NCBI RefSeq assembly: GCF_020278625.1
Contig: NZ_JADAKK010000021.1
Location: 1 to 17,225, forward strand
Reading direction: 5' to 3'
Origin: Wolbachia endosymbiont of Mansonella ozzardi
GTDB taxonomy: Bacteria; Pseudomonadota; Alphaproteobacteria; Rickettsiales; Anaplasmataceae
Length of the DNA: 17,225 nt
Made by a program: the position numbers and the translations under genes
Part shown: positions 7,698 to 15,744 of the stretch, in pieces
Layout of the letters: every line of letters starts with the position of its first letter
How positions within the stretch are numbered: position 1 is the stretch's first letter
The notes under the pieces: model-generated
Told to the model about the DNA's origin: nothing
Seen by the model: only the letters and a program-made list of their open reading frames with translations
Databases searched by the model: none

Positions 7698-9125
7698 ATG
7701 TCAACACCAATCACAGTTGCATATGGTGACGGTATCGGACCGGAGATTATGGAAGCTGTGCTATCGATATTGCGCGAAGCAGAAGCAAAGATCTCAGTAG
7801 ATGTTATTGAAATAGGAGAGCGTGTTTATAATAAGAAATGGTCTCACGGAATTTCTCCAAGTGGCTGGGAGTCTATTGAGAGGACAAAGATATTACTTAA
7901 GTCTCCAACAACAACTCCTCAAGGTAAAGGACACAAAAGCTTAAATGTTGCACTCAGAAAAAATCTAGAGCTATATGCAAACATCAGACCTTGTATTTCG
8001 TATCATCCTGTTATAGAAAGTAAATTCGATAAGTTTGATGTCGTTGTAATACGCGAAAATGAGGAAGACGTTTACACGGGGATAGAGCATAGACTCACTG
8101 GTGACTCTTACCAGTGCACTAAAATTATTACTAGACCCGGTTCAGAGAAGATATGCAGGTGCGCTTTTGAATATGCGAAAAAATACAATAGAGAGAAAGT
8201 AACTTGCCTGACTAAAGACAACATAATGAAGATGACAGACGGCGCTTTTCACGCAGCATTTGATTGTATTGCAAAAGAATATCCGGATATAAAGGCGGAA
8301 CATTATATAGTTGATATTGGAATTGCACGTGTTGCTACAGAACCTGAGAAATTCGATGTTATAGTAACTGAGAACTTGTATGGTGATATATTATCAGATA
8401 TAGTAGCACAAACCTCAGGTTCTGTAGGGTTAGCCGGAAGCAGCAATATAGGGAGTGAATACGCAATGTTTGAAGCAGTACACGGTTCTGCTCCTGATAT
8501 TGCAGGAAAAAACATGGCTAATCCTTCAGGGCTTTTAAATGCTGCAGTGCATATGCTAATTTATACGGGTCAAGTGGGTACTGCAAAACTGATTTACGAT
8601 GCATGGCTGAAGACTTTAGAGGATGGAATACACACTGCCGATTTATATAAGGAGAAAAGGAGCAAGCAGAAAGTTGGTACCAAAAAATTTGCAGAAGCTG
8701 TTGTAGATAATCTAGGGAAAAAACCCACAACGTTATCTGAGCTTATAGTTGGCAGTAGCTTGGATAGTAAAGTAAATAAAACGCAAGGTGACTTTAATCA
8801 GAGCTACAAAATTAGAAAGCTGGTTGGTAGCGATATAACACTTGCCTGGAATAAGTCAGCTGATTTTGATCAGATAGTGAAGTTGTTTGAATCGAGTAAT
8901 CTGAAAATTATAGCAATATACTCAAAAGGTCTTGCAATTTGGCCGGGAAGTCCAAAATCTTTAAGTGATCAAATAACCTGCAGGTTTATTGCAAATAATG
9001 AAAAGAAAACTATTACAAATAGTGATATAAATAGCCTGCTAGTCAAACTTGAAGAAAATAGCTTTGATGTGGTGAAAATGGATAAGTTGTATCTGTATGA
9101 TGGGAAAGAGGGTTTTTTTTCTTAA
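7698..9125 (+). CDS. icd: isocitrate dehydrogenase, long bacterial form with predicted NAD preference
   Basis: The enzyme converts isocitrate to 2-oxoglutarate in the TCA cycle. It has 475 residues: a decarboxylating-dehydrogenase core to about 345, then a roughly 130-residue C-terminal extension, as in Thermus and rickettsial forms. Substrate residues are visible in SLNVALRKN (81-89), NIRP (95-98), IRENEEDVYTG (118-128) and TKDN (172-175). Metal ligands lie in GDILSD (229-234). The cofactor loop is HGSAPDIAGKN (262-272). Asp267 and Ile268 stand where NADP enzymes have Lys and Tyr, pointing to NAD. AGGAG at 7689-7693 sits four bases before the ATG. nth follows after 20 bases and was probably cotranscribed. 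Possible promoter boxes (TTGTGT, 17 bases, TAACAT) lie in the spacer upstream but are weak. Confidence 0.95.
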   Translation: MSTPITVAYGDGIGPEIMEAVLSILREAEAKISVDVIEIGERVYNKKWSHGISPSGWESIERTKILLKSPTTTPQGKGHKSLNVALRKNLELYANIRPCISYHPVIESKFDKFDVVVIRENEEDVYTGIEHRLTGDSYQCTKIITRPGSEKICRCAFEYAKKYNREKVTCLTKDNIMKMTDGAFHAAFDCIAKEYPDIKAEHYIVDIGIARVATEPEKFDVIVTENLYGDILSDIVAQTSGSVGLAGSSNIGSEYAMFEAVHGSAPDIAGKNMANPSGLLNAAVHMLIYTGQVGTAKLIYDAWLKTLEDGIHTADLYKEKRSKQKVGTKKFAEAVVDNLGKKPTTLSELIVGSSLDSKVNKTQGDFNQSYKIRKLVGSDITLAWNKSADFDQIVKLFESSNLKIIAIYSKGLAIWPGSPKSLSDQITCRFIANNEKKTITNSDINSLLVKLEENSFDVVKMDKLYLYDGKEGFFS

Positions 9126-9145
9126 ATAAAGATGCTATAGATAAA

Positions 9146-9784
9146 ATGGATTCAAAAAAAATAGAATTGATATTTGAAAAGTTCAAGCAGTCGAATTCTA
9201 TACCGAAAATAGAGTTAAATTATACCAATCATTTTACATTGCTGGTTGCGATAGTTTTGTCAGCACGGACAACTGATGTGAGCGTTAATAAAATTACAAA
9301 AGAGCTGTTTAGCATCACTGATACACCAGAAAAGATGCTGGAATTGGGACAAAATGAGCTAAAGAAACGCATAAGCAGTATTGGTTTGTACAATTCCAAG
9401 GCAAAAAACATAATTGAACTCAGCAAAATATTAGCTGAGCAGTACAATAGCAAAGTTCCTACAAATTTTGACGACTTGGTGTTTTTGCCAGGAGTTGGGA
9501 GAAAGAGCGCTAATGTGTTCTTAAATTCAGGGCTTGGCGTTCCAACATTGGCAGTTGATACTCATGTTTTTAGAGTTAGCAATAGATTGGGTCTTGTGAA
9601 AGAAAAAGACGTGTTTAAAACGGAGCAATCTCTTTTAAATGTAGTTCCAAAAAAATATCTGCTTTATGCTCATCATTGGCTGGTTTTGCACGGTAGATAC
9701 GTTTGCAAAGCACAAAAACCCTCGTGTGAAACGTGCATAATTCATGATTTATGCGAATTTGAGGGCAAGAGGCATAAGGTCTAA
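9146..9784 (+). CDS. nth: endonuclease III, DNA glycosylase/AP lyase
   Basis: Nth removes oxidised pyrimidines and nicks the abasic site in base excision repair. The 212-residue protein is of family length. The helix-hairpin-helix LPGVGRKSANV (114-124) contains the catalytic Lys120, and AVDTH (136-140) contains the catalytic Asp138. Four cysteines at 187, 194, 197 and 203 (C-x6-C-x2-C-x5-C) form the 4Fe-4S cluster. These positions are the same as in the E. coli protein. It begins 20 bases after the icd stop with only a weak ribosome site (AGATAAA before the ATG), so it probably relies on cotranscription with icd. It appears intact. Confidence 0.96.
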   Translation: MDSKKIELIFEKFKQSNSIPKIELNYTNHFTLLVAIVLSARTTDVSVNKITKELFSITDTPEKMLELGQNELKKRISSIGLYNSKAKNIIELSKILAEQYNSKVPTNFDDLVFLPGVGRKSANVFLNSGLGVPTLAVDTHVFRVSNRLGLVKEKDVFKTEQSLLNVVPKKYLLYAHHWLVLHGRYVCKAQKPSCETCIIHDLCEFEGKRHKV

Positions 9785-10022
9785 TGTTTGTTGTCCAAAT
9801 AGTTGCCTAAGCCATGGAAATAAAAAAACTACTTAACAACCTTCGCTTTCACCCTTGTCATAGTAATTAGGCTATTTGTTTAACTTCCTAATCTGTGCAG
9901 GTTAGAATGACAAGAAAACTTGTATTTTGTGTACTATTATTTAATTTTTTGCACTATGTGTACTTCATGTCTTTTTAAAACTTCGGGTTTTTACCTATAA
10001 AAGCTGAAACGCGCTTATAAGT

Positions 10023-10044
10023 CGTTTAAGACATCACCAACGCC
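10023..10044. repeat. direct repeat CGTTTAAGACAT...AACGCC, copy 1
   Basis: Twelve bases, CGTTTAAGACAT (10023-10034), recur exactly at 10169-10180. Both are followed within a few bases by AACGCC and preceded by an AAAGC stretch. The copies are 146 bases apart. Confidence 0.5.
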
Positions 10045-10168
10045 GGATTTTAAAATAGAGAAAGGAATAACTAACTACTTCAGGGTTTTATTGTTTTTTT
10101 TTCTACTTGGTAAATTTCCTAAATATTATAGCTTAGGTTAGTTGTGTTTAAAAGCAGCTAAATTGCAG

Positions 10169-10189
10169 CGTTTAAGACATAAAAACGCC
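10169..10189. repeat. direct repeat CGTTTAAGACAT...AACGCC, copy 2
   Basis: Second copy of the motif at 10023-10044, with three fewer bases after GACAT than copy 1 has differing from it. Seen directly in the sequence; function unknown. Confidence 0.5.
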
Positions 10190-10503
10190 AATACTGAAAA
10201 TAAATACTGAATAGGGCTTCTTTTGCCTTCTTTGCCTAATTTAGTTATGCAAGAAGTACATTTTCAGTCTCTTTTTTACACAAATACTAAAAATATATAA
10301 TTAATACTAAAAATTATAACGTGCTCCTACCTCTAAAGTTGCATCTGGCATTTTTATTGGTTGCTTTAAAACCACTCAGCTGTCCGCCCATGGTGATACC
10401 AACCGCATCAACTATCTGTGGAGTAATTTCATAATCAACCTCAACCTTTGGTTTATAGGAAATAGAACCCAGTATTTTATCTATTAGAGGTAACATTTTT
10501 TTC

Positions 10504-10537
10504 TCATCTGCTACTGTAGTTGTTATTTCTTTTGTCA
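10504..10537. repeat. 34-base intragenic repeat, copy 1
   Basis: This stretch and 10577-10610 are the same 34 bases with about four differences. On the minus strand both encode KEITTT followed by VADE or VTDE. They form part of the Lys/Pro/Thr-rich insert of surface protein copy B. Confidence 0.65.
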
Positions 10538-10576
10538 ATGGAGGTGTTATCTTGTTTTTTCACTGAAGGTTTTGTT

Positions 10577-10610
10577 TCGTCTGTCACTGTAGTTGTTATT
10601 TCCTTTGTCA
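10577..10610. repeat. 34-base intragenic repeat, copy 2
   Basis: Second copy, 73 bases away from the first. The offset is not a multiple of three, so the two copies lie in different frames in the present sequence, consistent with an indel between them. Confidence 0.65.
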
Positions 10611-11436
10611 CAGATGGTTTTAGCTTTTCCTCTGTCGTAGGTGTTGTCGTTTTCTACCGTTAGTGGTTTTGTTTTGCCTTCTGTTGTAGGTTTTGGTTTT
10701 TCTTCCACCGGTAGTTTTGTCTTTTGCTGTAGGTTCTGTTTTTTCTTTTATCGGTGGCTTTCTTATATCCTTTTTTTCTCTTTTTTTTGTTCCTATGAAG
10801 TCTTCAAAAAGGTCCCTAGTAAGGTTTCAATACGCCAAACAGGTCAAAAATATATAAACTTCTTGTCATTGCCTTTTTGTGATTCTTCTTTTGTTAGATC
10901 TTCACTGCTACTGAACCCAAAAGGTACTGTTTGCAGATATCCTTCAATTCCTATACTAGCATAAAGTTTCACAGGATTAGTATCAGGATTAGGATAATAA
11001 CGATAATTTGCTAATATGCCAGCCCCTATTCTCTTCAATGACCGAACCTTGCCCAGGAATCTCAAGTTCGAACTGAGATCTCTTGTTATAACGATAACCA
11101 AAAACAACTCCAGGCTTCGTTTTAAAGCCATTACTCTACCCAGCACCAAAGTTAAACCTGTGTAGTATTTATTTTCTAAATCAAGCTGCACCCTTTGCTA
11201 TACCTGCTAAAGATGAAGTAAGCAGTGCAGCAAGTGCAAACAATTTCTTCATTTTCATACGGCCTCATACTATGTCTGTCTTTCCTTACAACAGACTGGA
11301 TTAAGAAGGGATGAGCGCCTAAAAAGCTAGATAACTCTGTTTGCTGGCAATAAATTTTTTGTCCCGAGCATACATAGTCAGATGTTCTTTAGATCACATC
11401 CAAATACTAAATATAGTTCTGGAAACTAAAACTTAA

Positions 11437-12145
11437 TCAAAAATTATAATGCACTCCTACCTCTAAAGTTGCGTCTGGCATTTTTACTGGTGGCTTAAAA
11501 CCACTTGACTACTCACCTATAGTAACACCAACTGCACCAACTATCTATGGAGTAACCTCGTAATCAACCCCGACCTTTAGTTTATAGGAAATAAAACCTA
11601 GTATTTTGCCTGCTGAAGGTAGACCAGGGGTTTCTGTACCATAAATATCTGAAACAGTTCCTACTTATAGCTCCACCCTAACCAACTTCTGCATTATCGA
11701 AGTCTTCTGCATTATTGCCTATATCACCACCACCTGTTTCATCACCACCTCCAACACTTGTAGCACTTACACTGCCGCCACCAAAGCCAAAAGGAGTCAA
11801 TATTTTGACATATCCACCTAAACCTCTACTGACGTATAGCTTAACAGGGTCAATATCAAGATCAGGATAAAAGCGGTAGTTTTCCAGCAGGCTAGTTCCT
11901 ACTACCATGCCTTCACTAGCAATGTTGTTAATGTTACTAAGAACCTCAAGTTCAAATTTAAAGTTTTTGTCATGATAGTAACCAAAAACGACGCTAGGTT
12001 TCATTACAAAGCCACCACCCCATCCAGCATCAAAGTTTAACCCTGAGTAGTATTGACCTTCTAAATTAGCCGCTACATTACCAGCTGCACCTGCTAGAGA
12101 TGAAGTGAGTCTCATAGCTAAGACGCATAATCTCTTCATTTTCAT
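11437..12145 (-). pseudogene. Wsp/P44-like outer membrane protein, decayed copy A
   Basis: The likely start is the ATG at 12145, five bases after AGGAG. The ATG at 12157 overlaps that ribosome site. It begins MKMKRLCVLAMRLTSSLAGA, a signal peptide, then YYSGLNFDAGWGGGFVMKPS, VVFGYYHDKNFKFELEVLSN and NYRFYPDLDIDPVKLYVSRG, as expected of beta-strands and loops. After a Gly-rich stretch the frame ends at TAG 11678-11680. The barrel continues one frame over as KILGFISYKLKVGVDYEVTP, then meets two more stops, and ends with KMPDATLEVGVHYNF at 11437. One frameshift and three nonsense codons therefore break the C-terminal half. A truncated 155-residue secreted product is possible but could not form a full barrel. 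It is a tandem paralogue of copy B. Confidence 0.78.
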
Positions 12146-12196
12146 ATAACTCCTCATACAAAAAAAACATATATAATGTACAAGTATATAACCCTT

Positions 12197-12225
12197 ATAT
12201 TAAAAAGAATATAATCGCATGTCAA
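12197..12225 (-). promoter_or_regulatory. sigma70-type promoter upstream of surface protein copy A
   Basis: On the minus strand a perfect TTGACA (12220-12225) and TAATAT (12197-12202) are 17 bases apart. Start would be near 12190, giving a leader of about 45 bases to the ATG at 12145, with AGGAG just before it. The best promoter match in the window, kept in front of a broken gene. Confidence 0.5.
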
Positions 12226-12266
12226 AAAAAGTATAACCATGAAATTAAGGACCGCTGCTCAGATTT

Positions 12267-14810
12267 TTATATAACTATATTTACTACCTTATTTGGTACA
12301 GCATATATAGCACGAACTTTGCTTTGATCAATCCTATTGGACACAGAGTCTATTGCTATTTTCTTTAACTCTTCTTGAGATAAGTCAGCTGCCACTCCGA
12401 TTGTTGTACGTAATTTTCCATTGATCTGAACTGCCACAGTTACCACATCATCAATCAATAACGATTCAACAGCTTTTGGCCAAGATTGTAGACATAGCAT
12501 ACCTTCGCCTCCTATTTCTTGCCATAAGTTTTCAGCCAGGTGTGGTATAAACGGTTCGATTACTCTGATTAATATACATATACCTTCATCAATAAGAGAT
12601 TTTCCATTCTTCACATCTATTTCAGCTATTAAATTTGTCATTTCACGGAATTTTGCCACTACACAGTTTAATCTGCAACTTTCCAAGTCATCTGTAATTC
12701 CGTGTAAGAGTTTATGTATTTTTTTTCTGTATTCTAGAAGTTTAGCTGTGACATTTTCATTATCATAGTGAATATTCACAGGTCTTAGCTGCATTACCAT
12801 GCGCCACAATTTATTTATGTAGCGAGAGCAACCTTCCACGCCATCATCGGACCATTCTATATCTTTCTCTGAAGGAATATCAGATAATACAAATAAGCGA
12901 GCAGTATCAGCACCGTATTTTTCTATGATAAAGTTTGGATCAACTGTATTCTTTTTTGATTTACTCATCTTCTCGACTTTTCCAGCTTGAACCTCAGCGC
13001 CTTGTGCCATCAATTCCTTTGCTTCTTCAGGAAAAAGCCATTTACCATTCTCATCTTTGTAAGTTACATGACAGACCATTCCTTGAGTGATCAAAGTAGA
13101 GAAAGGCTCCTTAATATTAAGGTAACCACATTTGGTCAAGGCACGGCAGAAAAATCGTGAGTAGAGCAGGTGCAAGATCGCATGTTCTATTCCACCTATA
13201 TAATAATCTACAGGCATAAAACGATCGCATGCATCCTTATTGATAGACTTATTTTCACTACAAAATGCAGCAAAATACCAGGAAGATTCAAAAAAGGTGT
13301 CGAATGTATCAGTTTCACGCTCTGCTTGCTTTCCACATTTTGGACAGTCAACGAATTTCCATGTTAGATGTTTATCAAGTGGATTGCCACCACTTTTAAA
13401 TTCTACATCCGTTGGCAGAACTACGGGAAGGTCTTTTTCTGGCACTGGCACAGTTCCACAATCCTTACAATATATTATAGGTATAGGGCATCCCCAATAA
13501 CGTTGCCTTGAAATTCCCCAATCATGTAAACGATAGTTTATCGTTTTTTTGCCTATTCCTTTTTCTTCAAGCTTTTTAATAGCTACCTCCCTTGCTTTTT
13601 TGACAGTTAATCCGTTTAAGAATTCAGAGTTGAACATCGCTCCATCGTCGGTGTATGCTTCTTTTAAGGTCTCTGTGGCTTGTGCGCTTTCTCTACAAAT
13701 TACAGGAATAATCGGCAAATCATATTTCTGTGCAAACTCAAAATCACGCTGATCATGTGCAGGGCATCCAAAAATTGCACCTTCTCCATATTCCATCAAT
13801 ACAAAATTCGCTATATAGAGAGGCAATTCCTTGTCAAGAAATGGATGTTTAGCATTCAATCCGGTGTAAATTCCAAATTTTTCGTCATTTCCCCCATTTG
13901 GGTTTATATCATCAATTATCATTCCAGCGCGTGACGCTGTAATCCATTCATCTTTTTGCTGGATCCTAGTGTCGAAGTACTGGGATGACAAAACTTCATG
14001 AGCATCTGGAAGCGTGATATCCTGCACAATAGGGTGCTCTGCTGCTACCGCAAGAAAAGAAGCTCCAAACAAAGTATGAGGAGAGGTTGTAAAAATCTTT
14101 AACTTCTTATTTAGACCAACTATTTCAAACTCTATGGTAACCCCTTCGGACTTTCCTATCCAGCGCTCTTGCATTGTTTTAACTTTCTCTGGCCAATTTT
14201 TTAAATCTTGCAAACACTTGAGTAAATCTTCAGCGAAATCAGTAATCTTCAAAAACCATTGAGATAACTTACGTTTTTCAACAACTGTACCTGAACGCCA
14301 CCCTTTTCCATCAACCACCTGTTCATTTGCAAGCACTGTTTTGTCTACCGGGTCCCAGTTAACCCACGACTCTTTTCGGTAAGCAAGTCCGTGCTTTAGA
14401 AAGTCCAGGAAAAATTTTTGTTCGTGTTTGTAATAGTCAGGCTCACATGTGGAGAGTTCACGCTCCCAGTTATAAGAAAGACCTATAGATCTAAGCTGTG
14501 CATGCATATTATCTATATTCTCTTTCGTCCACTCCGCAGGGCTAATATTATTGTCCCTTGCTGCATTTTCAGCTGGCAACCCAAATGCATCCCAGCCAAT
14601 TGGGTGCAAGACCTCAAATCCGTAAGCTCTCTTATAACGTGCTATCACATCTCCTATTGTATAGTTACGCAGGTGTCCCATGTGAATTTTTCCAGATGGA
14701 TATGGAAACATCTCCAGCACGTAACATTTCTCTTGCTTGCTATTTTCGCTTACAGAAAAATTCCACTTATCTTGATAAAATTTTTCAACGTTTTTAAAAT
14801 CATATTTCAT
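12267..14810 (-). CDS. leuS: leucyl-tRNA synthetase
   Basis: The enzyme charges tRNA-Leu with leucine. It has 847 residues, close to bacterial family length. The class I HIGH motif appears as HMGH (43-46) after FPYPSGKI, and KMSKS at 614-618. [12 protein letters not shown] (73-84) is typical of LeuRS. The CP1 editing domain holds TTSPHTLFG (241-249) and HDQRD (352-356). TTRPDTLFG is the usual form of the first, so an Arg and an Asp are replaced. Cysteine pairs at 448/451 and 489/492 form a zinc knuckle. Residues 274-298 are encoded by a palindromic repeat inserted in frame in the editing domain (13917-13990). The anticodon-binding domain and C-terminal tail are present. It lies 12 bases downstream of the NlpD-like gene, probably in one transcript, with no clear ribosome site of its own. 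Confidence 0.97.
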   Translation of the reverse strand: MKYDFKNVEKFYQDKWNFSVSENSKQEKCYVLEMFPYPSGKIHMGHLRNYTIGDVIARYKRAYGFEVLHPIGWDAFGLPAENAARDNNISPAEWTKENIDNMHAQLRSIGLSYNWERELSTCEPDYYKHEQKFFLDFLKHGLAYRKESWVNWDPVDKTVLANEQVVDGKGWRSGTVVEKRKLSQWFLKITDFAEDLLKCLQDLKNWPEKVKTMQERWIGKSEGVTIEFEIVGLNKKLKIFTTSPHTLFGASFLAVAAEHPIVQDITLPDAHEVLSSQYFDTRIQQKDEWITASRAGMIIDDINPNGGNDEKFGIYTGLNAKHPFLDKELPLYIANFVLMEYGEGAIFGCPAHDQRDFEFAQKYDLPIIPVICRESAQATETLKEAYTDDGAMFNSEFLNGLTVKKAREVAIKKLEEKGIGKKTINYRLHDWGISRQRYWGCPIPIIYCKDCGTVPVPEKDLPVVLPTDVEFKSGGNPLDKHLTWKFVDCPKCGKQAERETDTFDTFFESSWYFAAFCSENKSINKDACDRFMPVDYYIGGIEHAILHLLYSRFFCRALTKCGYLNIKEPFSTLITQGMVCHVTYKDENGKWLFPEEAKELMAQGAEVQAGKVEKMSKSKKNTVDPNFIIEKYGADTARLFVLSDIPSEKDIEWSDDGVEGCSRYINKLWRMVMQLRPVNIHYDNENVTAKLLEYRKKIHKLLHGITDDLESCRLNCVVAKFREMTNLIAEIDVKNGKSLIDEGICILIRVIEPFIPHLAENLWQEIGGEGMLCLQSWPKAVESLLIDDVVTVAVQINGKLRTTIGVAADLSQEELKKIAIDSVSNRIDQSKVRAIYAVPNKVVNIVI
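13917..13990. repeat. protein-coding palindromic element (Wolbachia palindromic element type) inside leuS
   Basis: Left arm: ATTCCAGCG at 13921-13929 pairs with CGCTGTAAT at 13935-13943. Right arm: GCTGGATCCTAGTGTC to CTGGGATGACA (13959-13990). The outer ends TATCATTCCAG and CTGGGATGACA also pair, making a nested palindrome. The same left-arm sequence recurs at 17207. The element is in frame with leuS and adds residues 274-298 ([20 protein letters not shown] and flanks), a peptide characteristic of such insertions in Wolbachia proteins. The identification with a described family is from memory. Confidence 0.75.
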
Positions 14811-14822
14811 ATAAATCTGAAT

Positions 14823-15446
14823 TCAATTACAGTTCATATGCTTCAAAAGATTAACCGCTTGACCGTTATGCCGTATTGTGAAGCACATCTGCGGATCTTT
14901 ATCCTGCGTACTTGACTTACCTGCAGATCCAATTACCTGACCCTGTTTTACTTTATCACCAATTTCAACGTGTATGTTTTTTAGGTAGGAGTACACAGTC
15001 ACATAATTATCTCTGTGCTCTACTATAATTAAATTTCCATACCACCTCAGCCCTTTGCCTACATATATCACTTTACCAGGTGCAGAAGCAACCACACTCG
15101 TTCCGCCTTGAGCAGCAATTTTTACTCCATCTCTGCATACTTCATCAGAGGAAGTAGTTGAAATAACAGTACCTTTAATTGGCATTACAAATTTACAATT
15201 TACCATATCAATTTCCACATTTCGCGCTTTATTGTTATCTCTATATACCTTATCCATGACAGCTTTTCTATTCTCTTTTCTTATTGAAGGATCAACATCT
15301 TCTCTAACTAAACGGTATTCCCTTATATATTCTAGGTCTCTTTTTCCATAAAACTCTTCACCTTTAAGCAGCACAGGTGCAGGTTTTTGCAGACCGCAGC
15401 TTACTAGTATTGCCGATAGTATAAAGAATAAGGCTATACGCAACAT
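14823..15446 (-). CDS. NlpD-like lipoprotein with a degenerate M23/LytM domain
   Basis: The 207-residue protein begins with a lipoprotein signal (MLRIALFFILSAILVSC), giving lipobox LVSC with the lipidated Cys at 17. A charged linker runs to about 80. The LytM domain covers about 86-203: KFVMPIKGTV (85-94), GVKIAAQGGTSVVASAPGKV (107-126), YGNLIIVEH (136-144), VTVYSYLKN (149-157), GDKVKQGQVIGSAGKSS (163-179). Active M23 peptidases carry an HxxxD and an HxH motif. Here the first site reads CRDGVK and the second MCF, so all zinc ligands appear lost, as in NlpD and EnvC, which activate amidases rather than cut peptidoglycan themselves. Probably sits in the inner leaflet of the outer membrane. The organisms of this type keep only reduced peptidoglycan metabolism. 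leuS follows after 12 bases. Confidence 0.85.
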   Translation of the reverse strand: MLRIALFFILSAILVSCGLQKPAPVLLKGEEFYGKRDLEYIREYRLVREDVDPSIRKENRKAVMDKVYRDNNKARNVEIDMVNCKFVMPIKGTVISTTSSDEVCRDGVKIAAQGGTSVVASAPGKVIYVGKGLRWYGNLIIVEHRDNYVTVYSYLKNIHVEIGDKVKQGQVIGSAGKSSTQDKDPQMCFTIRHNGQAVNLLKHMNCN

Positions 15447-15470
15447 AAATCTATTTAGATGATTTAAACT

Positions 15471-15499
15471 ATATTAAATAGCATACTTTTGAAGGTAAA
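15471..15499 (-). promoter_or_regulatory. possible promoter for the NlpD-like gene and leuS
   Basis: On the minus strand TTTACC (15494-15499) and TAATAT (15471-15476) are 17 bases apart, each four of six to consensus. Start would lie near 15464, about 18 bases before the ATG at 15446. Weak, and TAATAT is common in AT-rich DNA. Confidence 0.25.
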
Positions 15500-15508
15500 A
15501 AGATTTTC

Positions 15509-15610
15509 ATGTTATTTTTTCTGTTGTTAATTTACTTCTTGGCATTTTGTAATGGTTTATGTAAAATCATTCTAAAATTAGTTAAACTTACTCCGAAGGA
15601 ACAGTTGTAG
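15509..15610 (+). CDS. possible 33-residue hydrophobic small protein
   Basis: The frame starts MLFFLLLIYFLAFCNGLCKI and ends with a basic stretch, KLVKLTPKEQL. It would be a single membrane helix with a positive tail. The only purine-rich sequence upstream (GAAGG, 15491-15495) is too far from the ATG to be a good ribosome site. It may be chance in an AT-rich spacer. Confidence 0.15.
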   Translation: MLFFLLLIYFLAFCNGLCKIILKLVKLTPKEQL

Positions 15611-15744
15611 TTTGTTTTTAGATAGGTGTGGTTTACCTCATCCAGAGAAAGTGGAAACAAAGATCACAGTTATTTATTTACGTCTCCAATTTTATAGTTC
15701 ATACATAGAGACAAAGATTTACATTCCGTATTTTATGTCTCTAT

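Larger units (their letters stand above)
9785..10306. other. 522-base spacer without a gene, with a dispersed-repeat-like stretch
   Basis: No convincing coding frame was seen on either strand. Two related copies of CGTTTAAGACAT followed shortly by AACGCC lie at 10023-10044 and 10169-10189. An imperfect inverted repeat pairs CTTCTTTGC with GCAAGAAG around 10228-10256. The stretch 10160-10260 has the look of a dispersed intergenic repeat, which I infer and have not checked. No clear terminator for nth was found. Confidence 0.45.
10307..11258 (-). pseudogene. Wsp/P44-like outer membrane protein, decayed copy B with a Lys/Pro/Thr-rich insert
   Basis: It begins at 11258 with a signal peptide, MKMKKLFALAALLTSSLAGI, then shifts frame at about 11200 into LDLENKYYTGLT. 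The next part is again out of frame (FGAG, stop, NGFKTKPGVVFGYRYNKRS). NYRYYPNPDTNPVKLYASIG matches the equivalent loop of copy A. After FIYF and a stop at 10844 comes a run of about 300 bases encoding, in broken frames, Lys/Pro/Thr/Glu-rich repeats (EKPKPTTEGKTKP, KEITTTVTDETKPS, KEITTTVADEKK). The barrel end follows: KILGSISYKPKVEVDYEITP, then a last frameshift before KMPDATLEVGARYNF and the stop at 10307-10309. Ending in Phe is typical of outer membrane barrels. The protein would have been a surface antigen of the Surface_Ag_2 type. It is non-functional as read. Confidence 0.75.
15447..15744. other. divergent spacer upstream of the NlpD-like gene
   Basis: No well-supported gene is present. 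It should contain the leftward nlpD-leuS promoter, listed separately, and any promoter of the broken ATPase gene. One small hydrophobic frame (15509-15610) is listed at low confidence. A 9-base perfect inverted repeat, ATAGAGACA at 15705-15713 and TGTCTCTAT at 15736-15744, sits just before the ATPase remnant. Confidence 0.4.

Noticed and set aside
14418..14915. 165-codon frame on the plus strand
   Set aside because: It is antisense to leuS and the NlpD-like gene, with no ribosome site and a biased composition; a shadow frame.
15705..15744. 9-base inverted repeat as an operator or terminator
   Set aside because: Perfect but AT-rich with a 22-base loop and no U-run; it gives no basis for a function.
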